From assembly GCA_902629125.1 (NCBI GenBank), contig CACOPQ010000005.1, positions 1-64,000 of the forward strand: 64,000 nt of DNA. Direction: 5' to 3'. Both the position numbers and the translations under genes were made by a program. A model generated the notes under the pieces. That model saw only the letters and a list, made by a program, of their open reading frames with translations. It searched no databases and was not told the DNA's origin. Source of the DNA: an uncultured Alphaproteobacteria bacterium. Its GTDB lineage: Bacteria; Pseudomonadota; Alphaproteobacteria; Thalassobaculales; Thalassobaculaceae. This document shows, piece after piece, positions 18,150-26,381 of the stretch; position 1 is the stretch's first letter, and every line of letters starts with the position of its first letter.

Positions 18150-19922
18150 ATGAAGCCAGTTCTGGGGACTGAAATTTCAATTGGAGGACGGAGATGGTCC
18201 CAAAAACTTAACGATAATATAGAAACGGATCGTTTGGTTTATACTATTGTTCAGCGGTATGATCTTCCCGAAATAATTGCGAGGCTTTTGGTTGCCAGAA
18301 ATGTTTCCATCGAAGAGGTAGATGGATTTTTAAACCCTAAATTACGCGATATAATGCCGGACCCATCATCGCTTATGGATATGGATGTTGCTGTAGATAG
18401 GTTAGTTGAAGCCATTTCAGATAATGAACTAATTGGTATTTTCGCTGATTATGATGTTGATGGTGCGACATCATCAGCCTTGTTGAAAAAGTACCTAGAT
18501 TCTTTGAATATTCGCAATGAGTTGTATATCCCTGACAGGATGAAGGATGGCTATGGTCCTAATAAACAAGGGTTAGAATATTTAAAAGCTAAAGGCGCCA
18601 GTCTTATTCTTACACTGGATTGCGGTATATTGGCATTTGATGTATTGGATGACTTTTATATCCAAGGCGGTGAAGTGATTGTAGTAGATCACCACATGGC
18701 GGAACCCAAATTGCCCAAAGCTATAGCCGTTATAAATCCAAATAGATTGGATGATCTAAGCGATGTAGAGAATCTTGCTGCCGTCGGTGTTGTTTTTCTT
18801 TTACTTGTCGCACTTACCCGGAGACTTCGCAAAGTAGGTTGGTTTTCAAAAAAACCAGAACCTGATTTACTCCAATGGTTGGATTTAGTTGCGATTGGGA
18901 CAATTTGCGATGTAGTTGAGCTCAGGGGTCTTAACAGAGCATTTGTAGCGCAAGGTTTAAAAGTCATGGCTCTTCAAAAAAATATAGGGGTTAAGGCCCT
19001 TCGGGAAGTGGCGCGGGTAAATAGTAAACCGAATTCTTATCAGGTTGGATTTACGCTTGGTCCAAGAATCAATGCAGCCGGAAGGGTCGGTGAACCTGAG
19101 TTGGGCGCGAGGCTTCTTTCTTGTGACGATGAAATATATGCAATGAATATGTCCAGTTTGTTAGATGAACAAAATAAGCTAAGGCAGCAAATTGAAGGCT
19201 CTGTCTTGGAGCAAGCACTTTCACTTGTAAATGAGGATAACGAAAAAGAAAACGTGATAGTTGTTGCTGCCGATAACTGGCACCCTGGTGTTATTGGTAT
19301 TGTCGCGGCAAGATTACGAGAAAAATTTAATAAGCCAGCATGTGTAGTTAGTATCCAAAACGGTATCGGCAAAGGCTCTGGCCGTTCTATTTCAGGCTGG
19401 GATTTAGGTTCTGCAATAATTGGAGCGGTTCAATCTGATGTACTAAAAGGAGGAGGTGGGCACAAAATGGCAGCTGGGTTCTCCGTCGGGTCAGATAAGG
19501 TCTCTGAACTAAAACAATATTTAAATGATCATTTCAATCGCTCCGTAGTAGAATTAGATAACGTAGTGAGTTTACCAATAGATGGGTTAATAACCGTGGG
19601 GGCTGTAAAAGGCGAATTCCTTGAGCTATTGGAAAGGTTAGAACCATTTGGGGCAGGAAACCCTGAGCCTAGGTTCGTTATACCCTCGTTGAAAGTTAAA
19701 TATGCTACCATAGTAGGCGGTCAACATATTAAATGTCGCTTTGCAGAAAAAAGTTCTGGGGAGATTAACGGTATCTGCTTCCGTTCTGTTGGTACCAAAG
19801 TAGGCGATGTCCTTTTAAGCCAAAACGGAATGCCATTACACGTGGCTTGTAAAATTAGGAAGAATCTTTGGCAGGGAAGAGCGAGTATTCAGGTAATTGT
19901 AGACGATATAGCATTACCCTAG
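18150..19922 (+). CDS. recJ: Single-stranded-DNA-specific exonuclease RecJ
   Basis: A 5'-3' exonuclease on single-stranded DNA, acting in recombinational repair and mismatch repair. The DHH phosphoesterase motifs 'DYDVDGATSSALL' (~110), 'DCGIL' (~155) and 'VVDHHMAEP' (~178) are intact, as is the DHHA1 motif 'GGGGHKMAAGFSV' (~435). The OB-like C-terminal region is present and 590 residues is the usual length. It starts eight bases after glpX and is the last gene of the hom-glpX-recJ run. An imperfect hairpin follows at 19941-19979, without a T-run. Confidence 0.96.
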   Translation: MKPVLGTEISIGGRRWSQKLNDNIETDRLVYTIVQRYDLPEIIARLLVARNVSIEEVDGFLNPKLRDIMPDPSSLMDMDVAVDRLVEAISDNELIGIFADYDVDGATSSALLKKYLDSLNIRNELYIPDRMKDGYGPNKQGLEYLKAKGASLILTLDCGILAFDVLDDFYIQGGEVIVVDHHMAEPKLPKAIAVINPNRLDDLSDVENLAAVGVVFLLLVALTRRLRKVGWFSKKPEPDLLQWLDLVAIGTICDVVELRGLNRAFVAQGLKVMALQKNIGVKALREVARVNSKPNSYQVGFTLGPRINAAGRVGEPELGARLLSCDDEIYAMNMSSLLDEQNKLRQQIEGSVLEQALSLVNEDNEKENVIVVAADNWHPGVIGIVAARLREKFNKPACVVSIQNGIGKGSGRSISGWDLGSAIIGAVQSDVLKGGGGHKMAAGFSVGSDKVSELKQYLNDHFNRSVVELDNVVSLPIDGLITVGAVKGEFLELLERLEPFGAGNPEPRFVIPSLKVKYATIVGGQHIKCRFAEKSSGEINGICFRSVGTKVGDVLLSQNGMPLHVACKIRKNLWQGRASIQVIVDDIALP

Positions 19923-20058
19923 ATACCAAAAAAATTGTAGCCTAGTTTTCTTAAAAAAGGTTAATGAAAAGCTAGGAAAAGAAAATACTCCCGATCATAT
20001 ACAAAGGATAGTTTTTCTAAATCTACATACGATTAAAAAAATCAGTAAATTGAACTAG

Positions 20059-20088
20059 TTGCTATTGCTTTCTTCCTTGTCCTAAAGT
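20059..20088 (+). promoter_or_regulatory. Candidate tRNA-Glu promoter
   Basis: TTGCTA and TAAAGT with 18 bases spacing end 26 bases before the mature tRNA 5' end. The match is only fair. Confidence 0.3.
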
Positions 20089-20114
20089 AAACACACCCTA
20101 AGTGTCTTATACGC

Positions 20115-20190
20115 GACCCCTTCGTCTAGAGGCCTAGGACACTGGCCTTTCACGCCGGCAACACGGGTTCGAATCCCGTAGGGGTCGCCA
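20115..20190 (+). tRNA. tRNA-Glu (anticodon TTC), CCA encoded
   Basis: The sequence folds as a cloverleaf: acceptor GACCCCT with AGGGGTC, an anticodon loop containing CTTTCAC (anticodon TTC), and the T arm ACGGGTTCGAATCCCGT. The discriminator G and CCA are encoded. Its 3' end from 20171 is repeated at 21821-21844, marking it as an integration target. Confidence 0.97.
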
Positions 20191-20194
20191 CTCT
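20171..20194 (+). repeat. attL-like direct repeat within tRNA-Glu
   Basis: The left copy of the 24-base exact repeat covers the T-loop distal half, acceptor strand, CCA and four following bases. It is identical to 21821-21844. Confidence 0.85.
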
Positions 20195-20410
20195 TATCTC
20201 CTAAAACCTAACGTTTTGGAAAAACCTCAGTTTTCTGCCGTTTTTTCCTGTATCACTGTTATCTATTATGTATTATTTTGTAATACTTTGTTATATTCTC
20301 AAACGAGAGAGAAGTTAACAATCAGTTAACAGGAAAGTGCGCGGGTTCGACTCTATACAGGGAGCTGGCCCCTGTTTGCCAAGGTCATGTTCGAACAAAC
20401 ATCCTAATCT
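20191..20410. other. Island left end, non-coding
   Basis: Two points stand out. The segment GTTAACAATCAGTTAAC at 20314-20330 is two GTTAAC palindromes five bases apart, of which 20317-20332 recurs at the right end. A hairpin of ACAGGG and CCCTGT follows around 20357-20376. No gene is visible. Confidence 0.4.
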
Positions 20411-20827
20411 CTAACAGCACGTTTCGAAGACATAGAACTCGATTTTTTCTCCATTCGAGAAGCATATACTATGGTTGTATCCCTCTGCCTTTTCAGAGCA
20501 ATTGAAGGCAGGTCTGCCATCGACGTCGTATATCAGGTAATTATTTCTTGAATAGTTCGGGCATTGTACCAAGATTTCTACCGAAGGACCGTTTGGAAAT
20601 GCGACGCCATAAAAAACTCCCCAGCGGATCTTTCTACTTGGGCAAGGATCCACACCAGCAAAGCCGTATCTTATAGTGCAATCAGAATGCGAAAAACTGA
20701 AGCCATCTGACGTTGTCCAACGGCACTTACCTTTGAATTCGGAAGTCATGACGGCACTTGCTGAGTTCACATGAAAAAATGACAACAGGATAATGAAAGC
20801 TGTGGGAATGAGACGAAATGGTTTCAT
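20411..20827 (-). CDS. Hypothetical secreted cysteine-rich protein
   Basis: A 138-residue protein with a clear Sec signal peptide: positive start, a hydrophobic core around residues 9-20, and a probable cleavage after 'NSASA'. The mature part of about 113 residues contains eight Cys, ending in a Cys-Cys pair, so a disulfide-stabilised periplasmic or secreted fold is likely. I recognise no family. It lies in the tRNA-Glu island, divergent from the Sel1 gene (169-base gap), and has a more balanced base composition than the flanking chromosome, consistent with transfer. Confidence 0.65.
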   Translation of the reverse strand: MKPFRLIPTAFIILLSFFHVNSASAVMTSEFKGKCRWTTSDGFSFSHSDCTIRYGFAGVDPCPSRKIRWGVFYGVAFPNGPSVEILVQCPNYSRNNYLIYDVDGRPAFNCSEKAEGYNHSICFSNGEKIEFYVFETCC

Positions 20828-20996
20828 TTTGTACCCTTATCTTTTTTACATCTGAGTTTTAATAATCCCACATATTCTATATGCATTGTGTGCTTTAATT
20901 GTCCTTATTGAGGTTATTTTAAGGCGTTCAAAGTAGAGAGTGATGACTGATTTACATAACTTGCGTTATATTTCCTTTTTAGATTAGGGGTTATTT

Positions 20997-21602
20997 ATGA
21001 ACACTCTTCGATCCGTTTTTTCAGTATTATCTGTTTTAATGATACTGGCACCGTCGGTTATTCGCGCCGACGCGGCGGGAGATTTTCAAAAAGGGATAGA
21101 ATCATACGATCAGGGTAATCATTCTGAAGCCGCGAAATGGTTCCGCAAGGCCGCCGACCAGGGGTATGCATCAGCGCAGCTCTATCTTGGTTGGTCGTAT
21201 GACGCGGGAAAAGGTGTCACCAAGGATCATGCCAAGGCACTAAAGTGGACCCGCAGGGCCGCCGACCAGGGGTTGGTAGAGGCGCAGTTCAATCTTGGGG
21301 TAATGTATGCAAATGGGAACGGTGTCATTAAAGATTATGCCGAGGCAGTAAAGTGGTACCGCAGGGCCGCCGACCAGGGGTTGGTAGAGGCGCAGTACAA
21401 TCTTGGATTAATGTATGCAAATGGCGTCCTTAAGGATCCAATACTGGCTCATATGTGGTGGAATATCGCGGCCTTCATGGGGGATAAGACGGCTGGAAAA
21501 AAACGAGATGGTCTTGAAGAAACAATGAATGCAGCAAGTATCGTTAAAGCTACCCAAAAAGCGAAGCGTTGTCTCAGATCGAATTATAAAAATTGTGATT
21601 AG
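20997..21602 (+). CDS. Exported Sel1-repeat protein
   Basis: A 201-residue protein with a signal peptide (cleavage probably after 'IRADA') followed by about four Sel1-like helical repeats of 36 residues, each with the pattern 'A.KW.RRAADQG...AQ.NLG..Y..G'. The last repeat leads to 'AHMWWNIAA', a typical Sel1-protein ending, with two Cys near the C-terminus. Such proteins are protein-interaction scaffolds in the periplasm or outside the cell. Repeats two and three are nearly identical in DNA, indicating recent duplication. It is cargo of the tRNA-Glu island and is richer in G and C than the flanking genes. Confidence 0.85.
   Translation: MNTLRSVFSVLSVLMILAPSVIRADAAGDFQKGIESYDQGNHSEAAKWFRKAADQGYASAQLYLGWSYDAGKGVTKDHAKALKWTRRAADQGLVEAQFNLGVMYANGNGVIKDYAEAVKWYRRAADQGLVEAQYNLGLMYANGVLKDPILAHMWWNIAAFMGDKTAGKKRDGLEETMNAASIVKATQKAKRCLRSNYKNCD
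21251..21396 (+). repeat. Direct repeat inside the Sel1 gene
   Basis: An exact 38-base block occurs at 21251-21288 and at 21359-21396. The offset is 108 bases, exactly one 36-codon Sel1 unit. Identity at DNA level, including third positions, points to a recent unit duplication or gene conversion. Confidence 0.85.
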
Positions 21603-21678
21603 GTGCTTTTAATAGTGGCAGTCCAATTCAGTTTTCTTTGATAAATATTTGAGCCATAACTTTGGGTATGGTGAAAGA

Positions 21679-21786
21679 GCAATAATGGAGGCATCGGGGT
21701 TGAATCCCGCAAGCGATTTACTGGGAAGTCAACAATCAGTTAACAGTAAGAGAATGTCTGGGATTCATATTGACATTGATGTTTAA
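21679..21786 (+). pseudogene. Gene tail A: C-terminal 35 codons of an unknown protein
   Basis: A frame ending in 'HIDIDV' and TAA matches the frame at 47035-47142 over 35 codons without a gap; 22 of 35 residues are identical. Among those 22, eleven use different codons for the same amino acid, which indicates divergence under protein-level selection. Upstream, the frame stays open only back to a TAG near 21613 and has no good start, so this is a remnant. It lies just inside the right repeat of the island. The family is unknown to me. Confidence 0.55.
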
Positions 21787-21820
21787 AAACAATGGGTTAG
21801 GGGAGTTTCTTAAATAAGTG

Positions 21821-21844
21821 GAATCCCGTAGGGGTCGCCACTCT
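21821..21844 (+). repeat. attR-like repeat: isolated tRNA-Glu 3' end
   Basis: Exact copy of 20171-20194, including the CCA, with no tRNA body attached. It marks the right boundary of the island. Confidence 0.85.
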
Positions 21845-22003
21845 AACCCCGTAAAAATATTATTGTTATTTGAATGGCTAGTTTTACTAGTTTCAAGAAC
21901 GTCTGTGTTAATATATTATAAAGTTAGAGGTAGTTGCACGTCCGCTTACAAACCTATTTGAATGAAAAAATGGTCAAAAAGATGAGACTTCTACTCAAAA
22001 TAA

Positions 22004-23620
22004 CTAATTTAGTCTGGCTGTTTCCAATAACATATCGGAGCATTTTTCACCTATCATTATGGAGGGAGCATTGGTGTTTCCGGATGTTAAAGTGGGCATT
22101 ATAGAGGCATCAGCGACACGTAATCCATCAAGCCCGTGTACTTTTAAGTCAGCTCCGACAACGGCGTTTGCGTCGTTTCCCATTTTGCAAGTACCGATGG
22201 GATGGTATGTTGTCTCCGCGGTATTTCTTACCCAAGTTATTATTTCCTCATCGGTTTCCAGCTCAAGACCAGGAGCAATTTCTTCTTCTACGTAATTCGA
22301 AATTGGTTCTGTCGACATTAGTTCGCGTCCTTTTCGCAACGCCAATAGCAACGTATCGGTGTCAATTTGAGCAGATAAGAAATTGAAATTTATATGTGGG
22401 GCATCATGTGGCGAAGAGGACTTTATGTGAATATTGCCTCTACTTTCTGGGCGTAAAACATTAACACTCATAGTCAAACCAGGCCTTTTAGATATCACAC
22501 GTGCTCGTTTACGGCGTTCGGTTAAATAAGGCATAAACGAAATAGTAGCGTCGGGTGTCATGAGCCCGGTCCGCGTTTTAAAATACATTCGTAATGGTAC
22601 GGTAGAAAGTGCCATAAAACCTTTTCTAGCAAACAAATACTTAATAGCTTCGAGACCCAAACTTAACCCGTTACCTCTCTCGCAAAATGTATAATCACGA
22701 CCTTTTATTGCATAACGCATTCGTGGCGAATAATGATCACGTAAGTTTTCGCCAACTCCCGGTAATTCATGAAATGGTGTGATGCCCTTTTCTGCAAGAA
22801 GTTCAGGTTGTCCTATACCGGATAATTCTAAAATTTTAGGGGAATTTATAGAACCGGAACTAAGGATGACTTCACGAAATGCAAGTTTTTCAATGGTTTG
22901 TCCCTCTTTTAAGAAACGAACACCCGTGCATCGTTTGCCTTTAAAACTTAAAGAGAGTCCTACTGCATCAGTGAGGATGGTTAAATTTGGTCTGGTTTTA
23001 GCTGGTTCTAAGTAACAGTATGCGGTACTTTGTCGTCGTCCTTTAAGTATAGTGGCTTGGGTCATTGCTATACCTTCTTGATCAGCTCCATTGTAATCAG
23101 CGTTATACTTTATGCCTATTGCATTGGAGGATTTTATTAAGGTATCGAAAAGGGGGCTTAATTTGTCCGAGTCTGTTACGGGAAGAGGGCCATCCCTTCC
23201 TCTTAATTCATCGGACCCGCCATCATAGCTCTCCATTCTTTTAAAATATGGAAGAACTTCTTGGAAACTCCATCCTTTGTTGCCCAACTGTGCCCAATGA
23301 TCATAATCCTCGGCTTGACCGCGTGTAAATACCATTCCGTTTATAGAGCTAGAACCGCCTAGCATTTTACCTCGGGGCACCTCTATCCTTCTGTTTCCGG
23401 TCCCTTCATCTGGTTCGCAACTGTAGCACCAATTATATTTTGGATTATCAATAAGCTGACCTACTCCGGCAGGAATTCGTGACCAAAACAAGTTAGAGTT
23501 AGCTACGCCTGCTTCAAGACACAAAACAGTATATTTGCCATTTTCAGACAAACGATTAGCCAAAACTGATCCAGCTGATCCTGCACCAACAATTATGAAG
23601 TCATATCCATTATCAGCCAT
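22004..23620 (-). CDS. GMC-family FAD oxidoreductase (choline dehydrogenase-like), copy 2
   Basis: The second GMC flavoprotein of the window, 538 residues from the ATG at 23620 ('MADNGYDFIIVG'); the track's start adds ten residues ahead of the FAD motif without clear need. Motifs are 'IIVGAGSAGSVLANRL', 'PRGKMLGGSSSINGMVFTRG', 'TTYHPIGTCKMG' and 'SGNTNAPSIMIGEKCSD'. It should oxidise an alcohol with FAD. It is a paralogue of the gene at 11778. It is divergent from the enolase-superfamily gene, with a perfect palindrome in between, so joint regulation in sugar-acid or alcohol use is plausible but unproven. Confidence 0.88.
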   Translation of the reverse strand: MADNGYDFIIVGAGSAGSVLANRLSENGKYTVLCLEAGVANSNLFWSRIPAGVGQLIDNPKYNWCYSCEPDEGTGNRRIEVPRGKMLGGSSSINGMVFTRGQAEDYDHWAQLGNKGWSFQEVLPYFKRMESYDGGSDELRGRDGPLPVTDSDKLSPLFDTLIKSSNAIGIKYNADYNGADQEGIAMTQATILKGRRQSTAYCYLEPAKTRPNLTILTDAVGLSLSFKGKRCTGVRFLKEGQTIEKLAFREVILSSGSINSPKILELSGIGQPELLAEKGITPFHELPGVGENLRDHYSPRMRYAIKGRDYTFCERGNGLSLGLEAIKYLFARKGFMALSTVPLRMYFKTRTGLMTPDATISFMPYLTERRKRARVISKRPGLTMSVNVLRPESRGNIHIKSSSPHDAPHINFNFLSAQIDTDTLLLALRKGRELMSTEPISNYVEEEIAPGLELETDEEIITWVRNTAETTYHPIGTCKMGNDANAVVGADLKVHGLDGLRVADASIMPTLTSGNTNAPSIMIGEKCSDMLLETARLN

Positions 23621-23978
23621 CAAACAAGTCCCATGTAAATTTATAGACAACTGATATAAACAAATATGGGTGAATTAGTGAAGATAAATATTTTATCAAA
23701 TGAGTTTAGAAAAGTGATATAAAACTATGATTTATTGAAAACTTTTTACTCAATGCAAGTTCTTTAAAAATACAATCCCGCTTTGATTAATTTTGACTTC
23801 GGATAATATACAAAAACATAGCCCTGTTTTTTCGTCTTTCACTAAAACTTAAGCTTCTTTATTTGATATAAAGAAGCAGTCCGACAAACAATACTCAAAA
23901 GCCTCTCCAAATAAGTACTTCTCGTGATGTTGAAAATGATGCGGTTTCAAAAATTATATAACAAAAGGATCGTGATAC
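23621..23978. other. Divergent intergenic region, GMC copy 2 / enolase-superfamily gene
   Basis: About 360 bases without a gene. The main element is the 25-base palindrome at 23853-23877. The rest is AT-rich; I see no promoter pair with good spacing. Confidence 0.4.
23853..23877. promoter_or_regulatory. Perfect palindrome, candidate operator
   Basis: Arms GCTTCTTTAT and ATAAAGAAGC are perfect 10-base inverted repeats around a 5-base centre. It lies about 100 bases before the start of the enolase-superfamily gene and about 230 from the divergent GMC gene. The lack of a T-run argues against a terminator; a regulator binding site is the simplest reading. Confidence 0.45.
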
Positions 23979-25145
23979 ATGAAGATACGTTCAGTTAAGG
24001 CCTGGTGGCTGCATGTCCCAATTCCTGAATCTCAGCAACATAGATCAGATTTTGGAGTTGTTGACGCCTTTGACATGACGCTTATCAGAATAGAAACAGA
24101 ATGCGGTCTTGTAGGTCATGGTGAAGCAAAATCAACAGTTGCGAGTGCTGGCAATAATAGAGCTCTTGCTATCATGATTGAAAAAGAATTAGGACCTCAA
24201 TTAATAGGACAAGATTGCCGCACTATCTCAAAACATTGGGAAAATTTATACAGCGGGGTTCGTGGGCATTATGCACTCGATAGAGGACATGTTTTCCCGA
24301 TATTAGGAAGGCGAGGGATAACAATATCTGCTATTAGTGGAATTGATATAGCTTTGTGGGATATACTTGGACAATCGTTAAATTCGCCTGTCTGGCAATT
24401 GCTTGGTGGGCGCAGGCACGAAAAAATGCCTGCTTATGCTTCTGGCGGTTGGGCTTCTGCAGATAAAATTGGAGATCAGCTGCTCTCTTATGTGGAAAAG
24501 GGGGGGTTTAAGGCAGTTAAAATGCGAATTGGTGTTGCAGACGGCGAAGTGAGGCACTCGGCTAAACGAGTTCAAGCGGCTCGAAAAGCTTTAGGTGATG
24601 ATATAGATATAATGTGCGATGCTCATGGTACCTACACCGTTGCTGAAGCCAAAAGATTCTGCCGAATGGTTGAGGAGTATAATATCGCTTGGTTTGAAGA
24701 ACCAGTTACAGCTGATGACAAAAAAGGTCTGGCTGAGGTTAGATACTCTACAGATATCCCTATAGCCACAGGGGAAAATGAGGCAACCCGTTTCTCATTT
24801 AGGGATTTAGCTGAATTAAGGGCGGCGGATATATTCCAGCCGGATTTAGCAATTTGTGGTGGAATAACCGAGGCGATGAGAATTGCGGCTATAGCCAGCG
24901 CATATCAAATACGCTTAGCGCCGCATTTATGGGGAGGTGCCCTAATGTTCGCTGCAGGCTTACACTTATGTGCTGCTGCTCCAGCGGCTTTTATAATTGA
25001 ATATTCTTTGGGGGCTAATCCAATGCTATTTGAACTTTCGCCTGAGGCACCAAAGTGTACGGACGGCTATGTTGAAATATCGGATAAACCGGGCCTGGGA
25101 ATCACTATTAACAACGATTTTGTGGAACATTACTCTGTAGAGTGA
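23979..25145 (+). CDS. Mandelate racemase/muconate lactonizing enzyme family protein
   Basis: A 388-residue enolase-superfamily enzyme expected to abstract the alpha proton of a carboxylate, usually to dehydrate a sugar acid. Visible are 'AVKMRIG' (the Lys-x-Arg base segment, ~185), metal ligands in 'MCDAHG' (~213), 'WFEEPV' (~238) and 'ATGENEA' (~265), and the acid/base His in 'LAPHLWGGAL' (~315). Together these indicate the mandelate racemase subgroup. Substrate identity cannot be read from this. It starts after AAAGGATCG and is convergent with the PLP decarboxylase gene. Confidence 0.88.
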   Translation: MKIRSVKAWWLHVPIPESQQHRSDFGVVDAFDMTLIRIETECGLVGHGEAKSTVASAGNNRALAIMIEKELGPQLIGQDCRTISKHWENLYSGVRGHYALDRGHVFPILGRRGITISAISGIDIALWDILGQSLNSPVWQLLGGRRHEKMPAYASGGWASADKIGDQLLSYVEKGGFKAVKMRIGVADGEVRHSAKRVQAARKALGDDIDIMCDAHGTYTVAEAKRFCRMVEEYNIAWFEEPVTADDKKGLAEVRYSTDIPIATGENEATRFSFRDLAELRAADIFQPDLAICGGITEAMRIAAIASAYQIRLAPHLWGGALMFAAGLHLCAAAPAAFIIEYSLGANPMLFELSPEAPKCTDGYVEISDKPGLGITINNDFVEHYSVE

Positions 25146-25157
25146 TGGCTTATTTCC

Positions 25158-26381
25158 CTAATATTCTAATGCTGTTTCAATTTCTGAACATAGAATATCA
25201 ATTTCCATGTTGGGATTAGCCGCCACGTGCCGTATCCATTTTTCACCATTTATAGTTGCTAAGGAGGCACTGCCCGCAGGGAGCCTCGAGAATATCTCAT
25301 CTGCTGAACATGGCGCCTTAGGTCGCCATAGAATCACTCCTGAAGTAGGTTTTGCAAAGATGTAAACGCCAGTTTCTAAAAGGTGTGAATGCAGTCGATC
25401 AGACAGCGCCATACACGTATCTAGTCTTTGGGCCAAGCCCTCCTTACCCCATGCCATTAAAGTCGCTAATAGTGGAAGTCCAATAGCGCCTCGCGATCCC
25501 ATGATACCTATATTGGAGCTTGATAGATATCCTGCACTGACACTGATGCTCTCATTTGCCTCCGCCGTATTCTTAAATAACAAAATGCTGGAATCTTTGG
25601 GTTGAAAAATCCATTTGTGGCCAGAAATGGATATGGAATCCGCCTTTTCGACTCCGCTTAGCAAATATCCGTATTTTTGAGAAATGCGAAGTGGTCCTGC
25701 CCAAGCTCCGTCGATGTGTACCCAAGCTGCGTTACTGTCGATGTTTAAATTATCAATCGCACCTGCAGCTGTTGTTCCGGCTGTAAGTACTAGGCACGAT
25801 TTACTGAGGTCTTTTGGTAAAAGATCAATATTTATACTGCTATCATTATTGCAAGGAACCGTTTCAAACTCTAATCCAAGAATATTAGCAGATTTTTTCA
25901 TTGATATATGTGCTTCCTCTGAAGCTACAATTTTTTTAATTCCTCTCAAATCTCGGGCTACCCATAAGGCTGTAAGATTGGACAGAGTCGATCCTGGGGT
26001 GAGATGCCCCCCGTTCATTCCAAAATAAGGACATAACCACGCTATCGCCTTTGCTTCAAAATCTCGAGCAACAGGTGAAATTGCCGGATGAAGAAGATTT
26101 TGATTTAGCGAAGCATTCCAAAGTGCCATTATCCAAGTTATCCAAGGAGTAGGGGGGTCCATATGGGCAAAAGCGAGTGGATCATCTAATTTTGTTGCTT
26201 CTCCAATAGCAATAGGGGCAAGGTAATCTATTACTTTTTTTTCGCCCAAACCTCTGTCTGGAAAATTATCGGGAAGTGGTCCTATGTTTGACAACGTGAA
26301 GTCATCTTTAAATGGTTTTAAACCATCAAGAAGGTCCAAATATTTTGGCTTAAAAGAATTATCTATTTTTACCTCCACCAT
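25158..26381 (-). CDS. Group II PLP-dependent amino-acid decarboxylase
   Basis: A 407-residue pyridoxal-phosphate enzyme related to glutamate, diaminobutyrate and aromatic amino-acid decarboxylases. The PLP Lys is in 'SISGHKWIFQP' (~240), preceded by 'WVHIDGAWAGPL' with the Asp that contacts the pyridine nitrogen; 'TPGSTLSNLTALWVARD' (~110) is also typical. It is shorter than the usual 450-500 residues, mainly at the C-terminus. Its start lies 23 bases inside the end of the DMT transporter gene, so the two are translationally coupled; export or import of the substrate or product by that carrier is an inference. Confidence 0.85.
   Translation of the reverse strand: MVEVKIDNSFKPKYLDLLDGLKPFKDDFTLSNIGPLPDNFPDRGLGEKKVIDYLAPIAIGEATKLDDPLAFAHMDPPTPWITWIMALWNASLNQNLLHPAISPVARDFEAKAIAWLCPYFGMNGGHLTPGSTLSNLTALWVARDLRGIKKIVASEEAHISMKKSANILGLEFETVPCNNDSSINIDLLPKDLSKSCLVLTAGTTAAGAIDNLNIDSNAAWVHIDGAWAGPLRISQKYGYLLSGVEKADSISISGHKWIFQPKDSSILLFKNTAEANESISVSAGYLSSSNIGIMGSRGAIGLPLLATLMAWGKEGLAQRLDTCMALSDRLHSHLLETGVYIFAKPTSGVILWRPKAPCSADEIFSRLPAGSASLATINGEKWIRHVAANPNMEIDILCSEIETALEY

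Larger units (their letters stand above)
20171..21844. mobile_element. Small genomic island at the tRNA-Glu 3' end
   Basis: A 24-base direct repeat consisting of the tRNA-Glu 3' end plus CTCT occurs at 20171-20194 (inside the intact tRNA) and at 21821-21844 (isolated). This is the usual footprint of tyrosine-recombinase integration into a tRNA gene. The ~1.65 kb between holds two small exported-protein genes and one decayed gene tail, and no recognisable integrase, so the element has probably been reduced by deletion. A 16-base repeat (AACAATCAGTTAACAG) also lies near each end (20317-20332 and 21731-21746) and may be an arm-type site remnant. Confidence 0.75.
21603..22003. other. Island right end and gap before GMC copy 2
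   Basis: This 401-base stretch holds the decayed tail A (21679-21786) and the isolated tRNA-Glu repeat (21821-21844). From 21845 to 22003 the sequence is AT-rich and shows nothing else. Confidence 0.5.
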
